A DNA stretch of 13,847 nucleotides from Euryarchaeota archaeon TMED117 (GTDB lineage: Archaea; Thermoplasmatota; Poseidoniia; Poseidoniales; Poseidoniaceae): assembly GCA_002171315.2 (NCBI GenBank), contig NHFS02000006.1, positions 1 to 13,847 of the forward strand. The letters run 5' to 3'. Position 1 is the stretch's first letter; each line of letters opens with the position of its first letter. The translations under genes and the position numbers were made by a program. A model generated the notes under the pieces. That model worked only from the letters and a program-made list of their open reading frames with translations. It was not told the DNA's origin and did not search any database. Shown one piece after another: positions 6,550 to 13,847 of the stretch.

Positions 6550-8908
6550 GTTGATGTTCTTCCCATCCAAATGGAGTGAGTATCGCCCATATAGCCCGAA
6601 TTGCTTGTTGTCGATAATACGTGATATCGACGTGTCTGGCTACTGCATTCAAATCCGAACACTCATCGCGTAGAAGGACTCTGAAGAGTGGATTCTTGAC
6701 ATCTTTCTCTCGAACAAGAAACCGAGCTTTTGAACCGAGAGTGATCGGAAATCCATGCGCTTGATGTCTCTGGAAAGCCAACATTGCGAGAGATTGTACA
6801 GATTCTTCACTCGGCTCTCTTGAAATACGTTGGGCAATCAGAAGATCTGCAATTGTAAGGATTTCATCTTCAAGTTTTCCAAGTTCATCAAGCAACAGTG
6901 CCTGAACTGTTTTCTGTACAGAGTAGGCTGGCAATCCATTGACAAGGTCCGTTGCTTGAGAAAGGATTAGTAAAGCCTGTTGCTGAAGATTACGAATCCA
7001 TTGGCACGTTGAATGTTGGCGTAACTCAAGTCCTCGAACTTTCAAGCCATCGGCCCCGTACGCCCAATATTTTGTGAGAGAACCACCTGAATGAACTCGA
7101 CTCGGCAAGAAGGCAATACAATCGTATGTCCCTTCATATTCAAGGGGAATTCCTGTCATCGCATGCACCTCTTTCGCTAAAGCCAATGCATCGTCATGTT
7201 GTTGGTCGTATGTTCTTGATTGAGTATCGCGAATCCAGACAGAATCTACGATTGCGTGAAGAACCTCCCATCCAGATTGTTGAGCCAGTTCAATGGTCTG
7301 AAGAAGAAGTTCTCTTGCCCAGGCGCAGATTGCCTCATGTGCTTCAATGCGTCCAAATCGAGCATTACGATATCCAGTGTATCCAAAACAAGTGACAAGA
7401 AGCCATTTCAAAGCATTTTGTTGGCGATCAACAGCATCATTTTTTTCCTTAACTTGTTCCTTCAATTGTTTCCTCCGTTCGATGAGAGGAGCTACAACAC
7501 GGCCAAGGAAACCGTGTATTCGTCCGCATGTATGTGTCGAGAGCCCTGGCACTTGGAATGCTGTTGATGATTGACGAGGAAAAGCAAGACTCGCAGACTG
7601 CCATTTCCGCTTGTGCAATTGAAATCTTTTTTTTGCAGATTCTGGATGGAGTGGTAATGGAGTCGTGTTGAGTGCTGGGCGGCAACAACTGCAATTCAAT
7701 GTTTCAGGAGATATATTTCGGGTTGCGATGATGCTCGGGAAGAGACTCGCAAAATCCAATTCAAAGACATTAGAATAGACTCCCGGTTTACTGTCAAGGT
7801 AAAGTCCTCCTCTATCCGATTGAAGAAGATCCCAAGCACTCTTTGTGTCCTCAGGTCTTGTTTTTTTCCATGGAACCAGAACTTCATCTTCCATTGCCAC
7901 TCGGTTTTGAATGGCACTGATGACCGACCCTGGAGATTTGCGGGCAGCGTCACTGATCCTTGTAGCAGAAACGACTGCGAGTTCATACAGACCTGAAAGG
8001 CCTCCTTCTTTGAACATAAAACTAGAAGAGAAATCGATATGAATTCGGCCTTCAAATGAGAATTGTGGATCACTACGAAGGACTTGCCCGTAGGAATGTA
8101 CTGTCCTAGCCGAGCCAATTTGACGAAAAGGAGAACAGTTGCGACCAAGTTTCAGGAGGATTTCATGCCGTCTTATATGGGCGATTAACGCAGGAAGAGC
8201 CAATGTATTTCCGTCCTGTGTAAAAATGACATCGGGATCGATTTCCCTCAAACATTGTTCTAGTTTCACAGCAAATGAAGGATGATGAACGGGAATCGTG
8301 TCACTCTTCTCGAGGACCTTTCCTTGTGCATCACATTCCTCAATACTGACATGAGAAATGGCGGTGGAATCATCAACGAAACCATTGTTTTTACAGAAAA
8401 TCACTTCGAATCGGCAACACCTCATAGCGCGTTGTTTTACTTCCGTTTCGATTGCTACAAGTTGTTGATGTTCAATCATGACTGAAGATCCAATGGACAA
8501 ACGTTTGGAAGTGAGATAGGTTTGTTCTGGTTGCAAATCAACCGAATAGAGAGTGAATCGAACATGCTTCCCTCGTTCTTCGATATGTTGGGCGAGTGGT
8601 TTGAGAGTACTTTGGGTTTCAACTTCTACTGTTAATACACGAGTTCGGTCAACTAAACCGAGTTTCAATCGTTTGTATTCAAATAAGTGATTTATGATTC
8701 CAAATTTAAGCACGATTTCTGGTTGACTTAACCAGTCAACCAGTAATTCAAGATCTGAAATTAAACCAGAAACATGGAGCGATGGGCTCCATGGATCACT
8801 ATGAAAGAATACTGGACCTTGCTCAGGAACAATCCAAACGAGCATCTCTTTTCGTTCCGAACAAAGATGAGCATCAAGAATCCATCCTGTGGAACCCTCA
8901 ATGCTCAT
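6509..8908 (-). CDS. polB2: Family B DNA polymerase, PolB2-like, proofreading site lost
   Basis: The 799 residues follow the family B order. The N-terminal and exonuclease-like regions come first (to about 340). Polymerase motif A is LDFASLFPSI with D385. Motif B is a degenerate KWLLVTCFG (501-509) in which the usual Asn-Ser is Val-Thr. Motif C is AIVDS, so the usual Asp-Thr-Asp is Ile-Val-Asp with D555 kept. A weak KKKY-like LTKY (611-614) precedes the thumb. By eye, the exonuclease acidic residues are missing: Exo I reads RFEV (166-169), and Exo II has A237 in place of Asp. A Cys cluster (406, 408, 409) with C461 further on could bind metal. The motif wording (GVYSNVFELDF, ISPETLNC, VPGL) recalls archaeal PolB2. 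With both catalytic-core Asp (385, 555) kept it may still polymerise, without proofreading, which fits translesion synthesis. Its start overlaps the small gene upstream by 11 bases, suggesting coupled translation. Confidence 0.85.
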   Translation of the reverse strand: MSIEGSTGWILDAHLCSERKEMLVWIVPEQGPVFFHSDPWSPSLHVSGLISDLELLVDWLSQPEIVLKFGIINHLFEYKRLKLGLVDRTRVLTVEVETQSTLKPLAQHIEERGKHVRFTLYSVDLQPEQTYLTSKRLSIGSSVMIEHQQLVAIETEVKQRAMRCCRFEVIFCKNNGFVDDSTAISHVSIEECDAQGKVLEKSDTIPVHHPSFAVKLEQCLREIDPDVIFTQDGNTLALPALIAHIRRHEILLKLGRNCSPFRQIGSARTVHSYGQVLRSDPQFSFEGRIHIDFSSSFMFKEGGLSGLYELAVVSATRISDAARKSPGSVISAIQNRVAMEDEVLVPWKKTRPEDTKSAWDLLQSDRGGLYLDSKPGVYSNVFELDFASLFPSIIATRNISPETLNCSCCRPALNTTPLPLHPESAKKRFQLHKRKWQSASLAFPRQSSTAFQVPGLSTHTCGRIHGFLGRVVAPLIERRKQLKEQVKEKNDAVDRQQNALKWLLVTCFGYTGYRNARFGRIEAHEAICAWARELLLQTIELAQQSGWEVLHAIVDSVWIRDTQSRTYDQQHDDALALAKEVHAMTGIPLEYEGTYDCIAFLPSRVHSGGSLTKYWAYGADGLKVRGLELRQHSTCQWIRNLQQQALLILSQATDLVNGLPAYSVQKTVQALLLDELGKLEDEILTIADLLIAQRISREPSEESVQSLAMLAFQRHQAHGFPITLGSKARFLVREKDVKNPLFRVLLRDECSDLNAVARHVDITYYRQQAIRAIWAILTPFGWEEHQLTEVGVVRLDQWM

Positions 8909-9185
8909 CGATTACACCGACATCTATCAATTGGCGTTCTAGTGATTCAAGGCGATTTTCTAGAATGTGAATTCGTTGATGTGCACCTAAGAGCATCGAA
9001 AGGAGCATCGGCTTCCATTCTTCTTGTGTAGGAAGCATACCCCCTGCAGCCCGGCGGTAGCGAACATCGTTTAGCATGATATCGAAGTTGCAACAATCTT
9101 CGGATGAAAGTGCTCTTCGATAGGGCACAAGTCGCTCTATTTCCTGTTCAACACGCCCTCTCCAAGTTGGTACTGTACGACCCAT
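8898..9185 (-). CDS. Conserved small archaeal protein (MGRTVPT family), polymerase-associated
   Basis: This 95-residue protein starts MGRTVPTWRGRVEQEI and is highly charged and helical. It has a PYRRAL segment, a central stretch with Cys-Cys, and a C-terminal amphipathic, probably coiled-coil helix (LLGAHQRIHILENRLESLE) that could mediate oligomerisation or binding to a partner. I recall similar small proteins beginning MGRT.PTYR in haloarchaea and methanogens; their function is unknown to me. A TTG 27 bases upstream (9212) would also open the frame, but MGRT is the family-type N-terminus, so the ATG at 9185 is chosen. The stop codon overlaps the polymerase start by 11 bases, so the two are almost certainly expressed together. 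A role as accessory subunit or regulator of the polymerase is an inference from that linkage. Confidence 0.8.
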   Translation of the reverse strand: MGRTVPTWRGRVEQEIERLVPYRRALSSEDCCNFDIMLNDVRYRRAAGGMLPTQEEWKPMLLSMLLGAHQRIHILENRLESLERQLIDVGVIDEH

Positions 9186-9202
9186 GTTTTCGGAACTACA
9201 TC

Positions 9203-9220
9203 CGTAAGGCAAGGCTTACG
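9203..9220 (-). repeat. Palindromic hairpin upstream of the small gene (possible operator or leader stem)
   Basis: CGTAAG (9203-9208) and CTTACG (9215-9220) form a perfect six-base inverted repeat around a six-base loop. It lies in the 64-base gap between serA and the small gene, 17 bases before the latter's ATG. No T-run follows on the minus strand, so it is a poor intrinsic terminator. It could be a regulator-binding palindrome for the polymerase operon, or an mRNA stem between the genes. Confidence 0.4.
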
Positions 9221-9249
9221 AACACACCTCTTGCAAAGTGAAAATGGAA

Positions 9250-10236
9250 TTAAGAAAGCGAAGAACGATTCACAGTTGTTTCAGGTAATGAACCGTTCAG
9301 TGCAACAAGAACTGCGTCTGCAATGTCCAAACCAACACGGCGTTGAGCCTCAATTGTTGCAGCGCCTATGTGAGGGGTACCATGGAAATGAGGATGTTGA
9401 AGGAGGGAAGAGGATGGATCAACAGGTTCATTCTCAAAAACATCAAGTGCAAGAGATGAAAGTTGTCCATTCTCAAGTGCCTCTAATGCCGCTGCTTCGT
9501 CTACGATTCCACCTCTTGCACAATTTACGATATGATTTCCACAAGGCAAATTGTTAGGGTCTTTACCAGGCATCATTGAAATCTTTTCTGAATCAACAAG
9601 ATGTCGTGTTTCATCTGTAAGATTACAATGAATCGAGATATGAGTGCACCGCTTGAATAAACTATCAACTGATTTATGCATCGATACATCAAATTTCTTG
9701 GCCACTGCATTTGGAAGATAAGGATCATACGAATGCACTTCCATTCCAAATGCTTGAGCAACCCGAGCAACGCCTTGAGCAATCCTCCCGAAGCCGATAA
9801 GCCCGAGCCTTTTCCCGAAGAGTTCGGTTCCAGTTAACTCTTTTTTTGCCCATGCACCAGAACGAAGGGAACGATCTGCGGTTGGAATGTAGCGAAGAGA
9901 ACCAAGCAAATGTGCAACTGTAAGTTCAACCACACTTTGGGTACTTGCTCTTGGAGCATTTACGACTGGAATACCGTGAACTGATGCTGCATCAATATCG
10001 ATATTATCGACACCAACACCAGCTCTTGCAACTACTTTCAGACGAGGCAAACTTGCTTCAAGAACTTCTTTGGTAATCTTAGTTGCACTTCGAACAATAA
10101 CTGCATCAAATTCAGCCAAAGCACCATCATGTAAATCTTGAAGTTCAATAAATTGACGAACAACCTCGCAACCTGCTTGTTCCAATTTTTTTACTGCTTC
10201 ATCAGCCATACCATCAGTAACGGCAATTCTGCGCAT
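9250..10236 (-). CDS. serA: D-3-phosphoglycerate dehydrogenase (short form) or related D-2-hydroxyacid dehydrogenase
   Basis: The first enzyme of the phosphoserine route oxidises 3-phosphoglycerate with NAD in the cytoplasm. The 328 residues show the NAD-binding GFGRIAQG loop (about 148-155) and D171, the usual NAD-selective acidic residue. The catalytic Arg is R241 in NCARGG, the catalytic Glu is E270 in VFENEP, and the catalytic His is H289 in GTPHIGA. ARAGVGVDNID (70-80) is typical of SerA, which favours this substrate over other D-hydroxyacids. There is no C-terminal ACT or allosteric domain, so it is a short-form enzyme. About eight extra residues (near 223-233, GKDPNNLPCGN) separate 'MMP' from 'IVNCARGG' compared with common forms. 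It is followed after 64 bases by the small gene and then the polymerase on the same strand. It is divergent from the membrane protein gene. Confidence 0.88.
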   Translation of the reverse strand: MRRIAVTDGMADEAVKKLEQAGCEVVRQFIELQDLHDGALAEFDAVIVRSATKITKEVLEASLPRLKVVARAGVGVDNIDIDAASVHGIPVVNAPRASTQSVVELTVAHLLGSLRYIPTADRSLRSGAWAKKELTGTELFGKRLGLIGFGRIAQGVARVAQAFGMEVHSYDPYLPNAVAKKFDVSMHKSVDSLFKRCTHISIHCNLTDETRHLVDSEKISMMPGKDPNNLPCGNHIVNCARGGIVDEAAALEALENGQLSSLALDVFENEPVDPSSSLLQHPHFHGTPHIGAATIEAQRRVGLDIADAVLVALNGSLPETTVNRSSLS

Positions 10237-10246
10237 ATTGAAATGA

Positions 10247-10312
10247 CTCTTCGATACGGTGTTAGAACCTTGGGATAAGATTCATTCTTCACAATGGATT
10301 CAAATCGAAGAG
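10247..10312. promoter_or_regulatory. Nine-base perfect inverted repeat in a divergent promoter region
   Basis: CTCTTCGAT (10247-10255) and ATCGAAGAG (10304-10312) are perfect reverse complements, 48 bases apart. They lie in the 101-base gap between the divergent serA and membrane protein starts. One arm lies 10 bases before the serA start, the other 25 bases before the membrane protein start. A symmetric regulator site, or one element used once per direction, is possible. No clear TATA box is visible in this gap. Confidence 0.4.
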
Positions 10313-10337
10313 ACAACACGATGGGTTGAGTGAGCAC

Positions 10338-11483
10338 ATGGCAACCGAAGTTGATATTCAAGCGCTGATATGGGCGCTGGGCATATTGGCAGTCCCTGTT
10401 GTTGGAGCAATACCTCTACGATTCATATGGCGATTCTGGATTGGTGGAGGGCATGAAGAATCAGAATACCGAACGACTGTTCGACAGATTATTGATGCAG
10501 GGAGACAAATAGAAAGTTATCGACATGCCTTGAATGATATCGCCCGTAGTTTACGACTAACACCCTCTCGACAACGGCTCATAGAAGCAGATATTCTCAA
10601 TCCATTATCCATCACACACTTCTTAATTTTACCAGCGCTCATCATCTTCCCGCTGGCTTTTATCGTTGCCCTCCCAGTTATGATTGTTGGATTACCAGTT
10701 ATTCTTCTCGTTGAATTTGTCCTCATTCGGCAGCGCATATTGATACGTGGATTAGGTGCGGTGGAACAGGGGATGCATTGGCAAATTATTCACATTCCTC
10801 AATCCCATAGAGGAAACCAATCTAAAGAGAGAAGTTATACTGAATTTTCTCAACATCTCGAACATTTTCACAAAGTGCCTAGAGGAGTTTTTCTTGGACT
10901 CTTTGCTTGGTTGATTATTCATTGGGTTTTCAAATTGGATGATTTCGGTCTGGAGATAATCCTCGCATCACTACTGTATATTGGACTACTTGCGATCGTT
11001 GGAGTTTTATCGACTGCTTTTGAAACAGATTTAGTCTTCGTCGATCCTGCAAAGGGTCGTCTGATTCCTATCGATCAATGGGTGGAATCCTTGCTCAAGC
11101 CACTTGTCGGAGTAGGACTTGTATTCCTGCTCGGACGTGATCTCTTGGAAGAATCAAGAGGAGGAAATCCTGCTCTATTCGCAACAACTGTGTTAGCAGT
11201 ATTGTACGGAGCAGCAATCGTAGGCATTGCCTATCAATGGGGCTATTCTATATGGAGAGGGAAAAAGATTCAACGATCATTTGAAGAGCAAGTGATTGAA
11301 GAACTCGATCCTTTGTCTTATGATTTGACACGCTCAAAAGGACGTATTGAATTCATTGTTCGCAAGCCAATGGCGGAGAGATTGCAAGAGATTGAAGAGA
11401 TCCATACGGGTCAGATGACCTTTGAAGATCTTGACTCTATGCCAAGTAACCAGCCTAAAGAAGCTCCTCAAAATCCAATTTAA
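10338..11483 (+). CDS. Multi-pass membrane protein of unknown function
   Basis: I do not recognise a family. The 381 residues predict about seven TM segments: about 8-30, two between 94 and 131, 181-198, 205-226, 252-267 and 279-302. A polar, probably cytoplasmic segment (about 37-90) contains YRTTVRQIIDAGRQIES, and a hydrophilic loop runs from about 132 to 180. The C-terminal soluble tail of about 75 residues is acidic and ends in a Pro/Gln/Asn-rich stretch. There is no signal peptide beyond TM1, and no obvious catalytic motif. A TTG at 10326 would add four residues; the ATG at 10338 is preferred as the stronger start codon. The gene is divergent from serA, and its end overlaps the subtilase end by 4 bases, tail to tail. 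It could be a transporter, an assembly factor or a sensor; the sequence does not decide. Confidence 0.8.
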   Translation: MATEVDIQALIWALGILAVPVVGAIPLRFIWRFWIGGGHEESEYRTTVRQIIDAGRQIESYRHALNDIARSLRLTPSRQRLIEADILNPLSITHFLILPALIIFPLAFIVALPVMIVGLPVILLVEFVLIRQRILIRGLGAVEQGMHWQIIHIPQSHRGNQSKERSYTEFSQHLEHFHKVPRGVFLGLFAWLIIHWVFKLDDFGLEIILASLLYIGLLAIVGVLSTAFETDLVFVDPAKGRLIPIDQWVESLLKPLVGVGLVFLLGRDLLEESRGGNPALFATTVLAVLYGAAIVGIAYQWGYSIWRGKKIQRSFEEQVIEELDPLSYDLTRSKGRIEFIVRKPMAERLQEIEEIHTGQMTFEDLDSMPSNQPKEAPQNPI

Positions 11484-13847
11484 TCATTCATTAATTCTGC
11501 ATCCATTGTTGATGAAATCAATACTTTTGGCTCATCTATACGAGATGAACGAATCAGATAACCAAGTCCGACAGCTGCTATGAGCATGAACATAGAAAAG
11601 AAACTCGCAACACCCAAATATTCAGAAAATACATCTCCAAGTGCAGAGAAGAATCCATCAGAATCATCCTCTTCAACAACTTCCTTTGGAACGATCAAGG
11701 AAAAGACTGCTTGTTGGTCGTATGCAGGCCTTGTGAAGGTCAGCATACCATCGTATTCACTGTCATAATTTTCAGACGGAATTGCAGGATCGAGATCTGA
11801 ATAGAAATCAGGTCGTTGCTCAAACGAGATATCAACAGGTTCACTCAAGTCCAGTGTCAAGGTTACATCGACCGTGTAAGGTATTCGAGATTCAAAGAAT
11901 TCTGGATCATTAAAGACACCTAGGAGTGTTACAGCTTGTCCTGTTATGTCGAAATGAGCCCATGTATTCCACACAGATGAGTCGACATCCAGGTCGCAAA
12001 TCCATGCATCTGATACACGAGAACAGGCGCCTTGGGCGTCATTACTACCATCTTCTCCCAAATCAATCTCAAGTTGAAGAGCACCAGCCTGAGCGGTATC
12101 TATATCGAATTCAGTTGGAATAAATCGTGCTTCAAGTTGAGTTGTTCCGTTTGGAATCCAGACATAATGTGAGTCTTCTGTATAGTAAACTGCACCGCTT
12201 GCACCATTATTGAAATGGTTCCAATCCCCTTTCCAGCCATGGTGCAATCTGTCAGTGTTCACCGGTATAGTCTTCTCGACAAGCATTGATTCGTATATTT
12301 CCCAAGCATCCCAAACAGTGTACTCTGGATTTTCAACCAAACCATCACCGTCTTGATCACGCATGAGTTGCAGCGTTCTTGCGAGAGCAACAGCGCCATC
12401 GACATCTGTTAATCCATGTCCGATTCTCCAATCATGGCATTCACCTGTCGAACTTCGATAACATTCATCCGGAATATCATTACATCCATCATCTGCATTA
12501 CCATCTTCACATGAATTGGCCATGCCTTCATAAGTTGCAGTTAGTTCAAGAATCAACTCTAATTCATGAACTCGAGAAAAGTTGGCTGTGTCCCAGTCTT
12601 CAAATTGGCTGTAGGAAGCAGTTCCATCCCCACCTACAAGACTCGATCCTTCATCATGGTCATCTCGGTGATAGTCTGCAACGCCCAAAGAAGGAGCTAT
12701 CTCGAGAATTAAGCCGGCCATACCTCCTACGTGAGGAGTTGCCATGGAAGTTCCTGAAATGGACATATAATACAAATCACCCTGTAACTTTGTGCTCGCA
12801 TCAATCGCCGTACCTCGTGGAGCAGTAGCCCATATATCGCGGCCAGGAGCACCCACGTCAGGCCATGTGTGTTGCTGGTTCATGCAACCACGAGAAGAGA
12901 AAGAAGTGACTGCAGAACCATCGTGTGTCAATGCGGCAACAGATATTGCAGACGGTGTATTTGCATACACATTTGTACGCAAGTCACCAGTACATTCTCC
13001 GCCACCACCAGAGCCTCCTGAATTGGATGCTGCAAAGATAACTGCAACACCATTATCATAGGTTAGCATGTCTGTAAGAGTTGCCACTGCACCATTTGGA
13101 TCATAATCTCCGTCAGTTCCCCAAGAATTTGATACAACTCGGATATGGAATGGATTCTGTGAAGGAATTGAATGTTGATATGTCCACTCAAGACCTTGTT
13201 CAGCAGCGAAAATAGACGCACCGTCACCTGTACCTAGAGCTACAAGTTGTCCGCCTTTGGAAACACCGGCTCTTCTCCCTGCAGACGCATCACCATTTCC
13301 TGCAATGGTACCACCGACGTGTGTTCCATGGCCCGAAGAAGTGTCAGAGTTTGTGGTCTCAGTCCAGACACCATCCCATTTTGCTGAGTAAATGACTTTC
13401 TCTCCAGTCCAAGGTTCAAGATAGTCGAAGTCAGGATGTCCTGCATCGACACCAGTATCGAGATCGACAATCGCTGTACCGTCACCATCCCATTCTGAAA
13501 ATGCCAAATCTGTTTCAAATTCAACTTTACCATCTGTATCGACAATGACTCTGTGCCAAGCATCAGTTGCTCTTACAACATGGGTCGTCTCATGCATCAT
13601 TACACCAGGATCAGTAGGCCCTCCCCATTCTGAAGGAAGATAAAAGAAATCAAGTTCACGGTTAAGTTCAAGATATTCAATCCGGTCCCAAAGCGATAGT
13701 TTTCGAATGGTATCCGATGTTGCTTCCAAGAGCCCTCCGTCGATGAGAACTGCTTCGTTCAGATGTACTGCGCCAATCGCTTCAATATGATTCAAATCTT
13801 CCGAAGTTACTGGAGAATTGAGTTGGAAAATAACTTCGTGCAAGAGG
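11480..13847 (-). CDS. Secreted, membrane-anchored subtilisin-like serine peptidase (S8), N-terminus beyond the right edge
   Basis: The frame stays open to the window edge. Residue numbers here count from a TTG at 13843, which is probably not the true start because no signal peptide is present. The first about 65 residues look like the end of an inhibitor-type propeptide. The catalytic triad is complete: D129 in DLDTGV, H172 in GHGTHVGG and S366 in SGTSMATP, with the oxyanion Asn N274 in AASNSGG. Further on come Cys pairs (283/320; 445, 454, 461 and 469; 607/616) suited to disulfides outside the cell, and a Ca-binding-like DQDGDGLVE (496-504). Beta-rich C-terminal domains follow, then a final TM helix (about 741-764) with a short positive-then-acidic tail. 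It therefore probably degrades proteins at the cell surface, tethered by its C-terminus. This is a common feature of heterotrophic marine archaea that use peptides. It converges on the membrane protein gene. Confidence 0.93.
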   Translation of the reverse strand, partial: LLHEVIFQLNSPVTSEDLNHIEAIGAVHLNEAVLIDGGLLEATSDTIRKLSLWDRIEYLELNRELDFFYLPSEWGGPTDPGVMMHETTHVVRATDAWHRVIVDTDGKVEFETDLAFSEWDGDGTAIVDLDTGVDAGHPDFDYLEPWTGEKVIYSAKWDGVWTETTNSDTSSGHGTHVGGTIAGNGDASAGRRAGVSKGGQLVALGTGDGASIFAAEQGLEWTYQHSIPSQNPFHIRVVSNSWGTDGDYDPNGAVATLTDMLTYDNGVAVIFAASNSGGSGGGGECTGDLRTNVYANTPSAISVAALTHDGSAVTSFSSRGCMNQQHTWPDVGAPGRDIWATAPRGTAIDASTKLQGDLYYMSISGTSMATPHVGGMAGLILEIAPSLGVADYHRDDHDEGSSLVGGDGTASYSQFEDWDTANFSRVHELELILELTATYEGMANSCEDGNADDGCNDIPDECYRSSTGECHDWRIGHGLTDVDGAVALARTLQLMRDQDGDGLVENPEYTVWDAWEIYESMLVEKTIPVNTDRLHHGWKGDWNHFNNGASGAVYYTEDSHYVWIPNGTTQLEARFIPTEFDIDTAQAGALQLEIDLGEDGSNDAQGACSRVSDAWICDLDVDSSVWNTWAHFDITGQAVTLLGVFNDPEFFESRIPYTVDVTLTLDLSEPVDISFEQRPDFYSDLDPAIPSENYDSEYDGMLTFTRPAYDQQAVFSLIVPKEVVEEDDSDGFFSALGDVFSEYLGVASFFSMFMLIAAVGLGYLIRSSRIDEPKVLISSTMDAELMND

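Noticed and set aside
9186..9212. TTG start adding nine residues to the small protein
   Set aside because: The family-type N-terminus MGRT begins at the ATG at 9185, and the extra codons overlap the palindrome.
9203..9220. Palindrome as a transcription terminator of serA
   Set aside because: No T-run follows it on the minus strand, and the stem is only six pairs.
1..13847. CRISPR array, insertion sequence or prophage as the hidden system
   Set aside because: No regularly spaced repeats, transposase, integrase or long terminal repeats were seen, and gene ends are tightly packed throughout.

Overview
The window looks like a gene-dense piece of an archaeal chromosome. It has low-to-moderate GC and nine protein genes packed with short gaps or overlapping ends. 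No RNA gene, insertion sequence or CRISPR array was seen. Several genes are archaeal in type: a valyl-tRNA synthetase with the WHIGA and DRNG signatures, a degenerate RadA-like protein, a PolB2-like family B DNA polymerase and a small 'MGRTVPT' protein. Together with a large secreted, membrane-anchored subtilase and an RND exporter, this suggests a marine Thermoplasmatota lineage such as Marine Group II (Poseidoniales). That placement is inferred from protein style, not from a marker tree.

Layout, left to right. An RND/MMPL-type exporter (minus, cut by the left edge) is divergent from valS (plus), with a 133-base gap holding C-runs and a GC hairpin. valS converges on a Y-family DNA polymerase gene (dinB, minus) with a 9-base overlap of their ends. 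dinB is divergent from a RadA/RecA-fold gene (plus) whose Walker A motif lacks the usual Ser/Thr. The RadA-like gene converges on a PolB2-like polymerase gene (minus) with 41 overlapping bases. A 95-residue protein gene lies just upstream of the polymerase gene and overlaps its start. Next comes a short D-3-phosphoglycerate dehydrogenase gene (serA-like, minus), then a divergent multi-pass membrane protein of unknown function (plus). This converges, with a 4-base overlap, on a long S8-family serine peptidase gene (minus) cut by the right edge.

The most interesting part is 4620-9185. A catalytically intact translesion polymerase (DinB), a RecA-fold protein with a damaged nucleotide-binding loop, a family B polymerase that has lost its proofreading residues, and a small helical partner candidate sit side by side. 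This resembles in composition, though not in homology of every part, the bacterial ImuA-ImuB-DnaE2 mutasome. The working hypothesis is an archaeal translesion synthesis or mutagenesis cassette. The flanking genes (valS, serA, membrane protein, exporter, subtilase) look like ordinary housekeeping or envelope genes. serA could be co-transcribed with the small protein and the polymerase, because all three point the same way with gaps of 64 bases or less.
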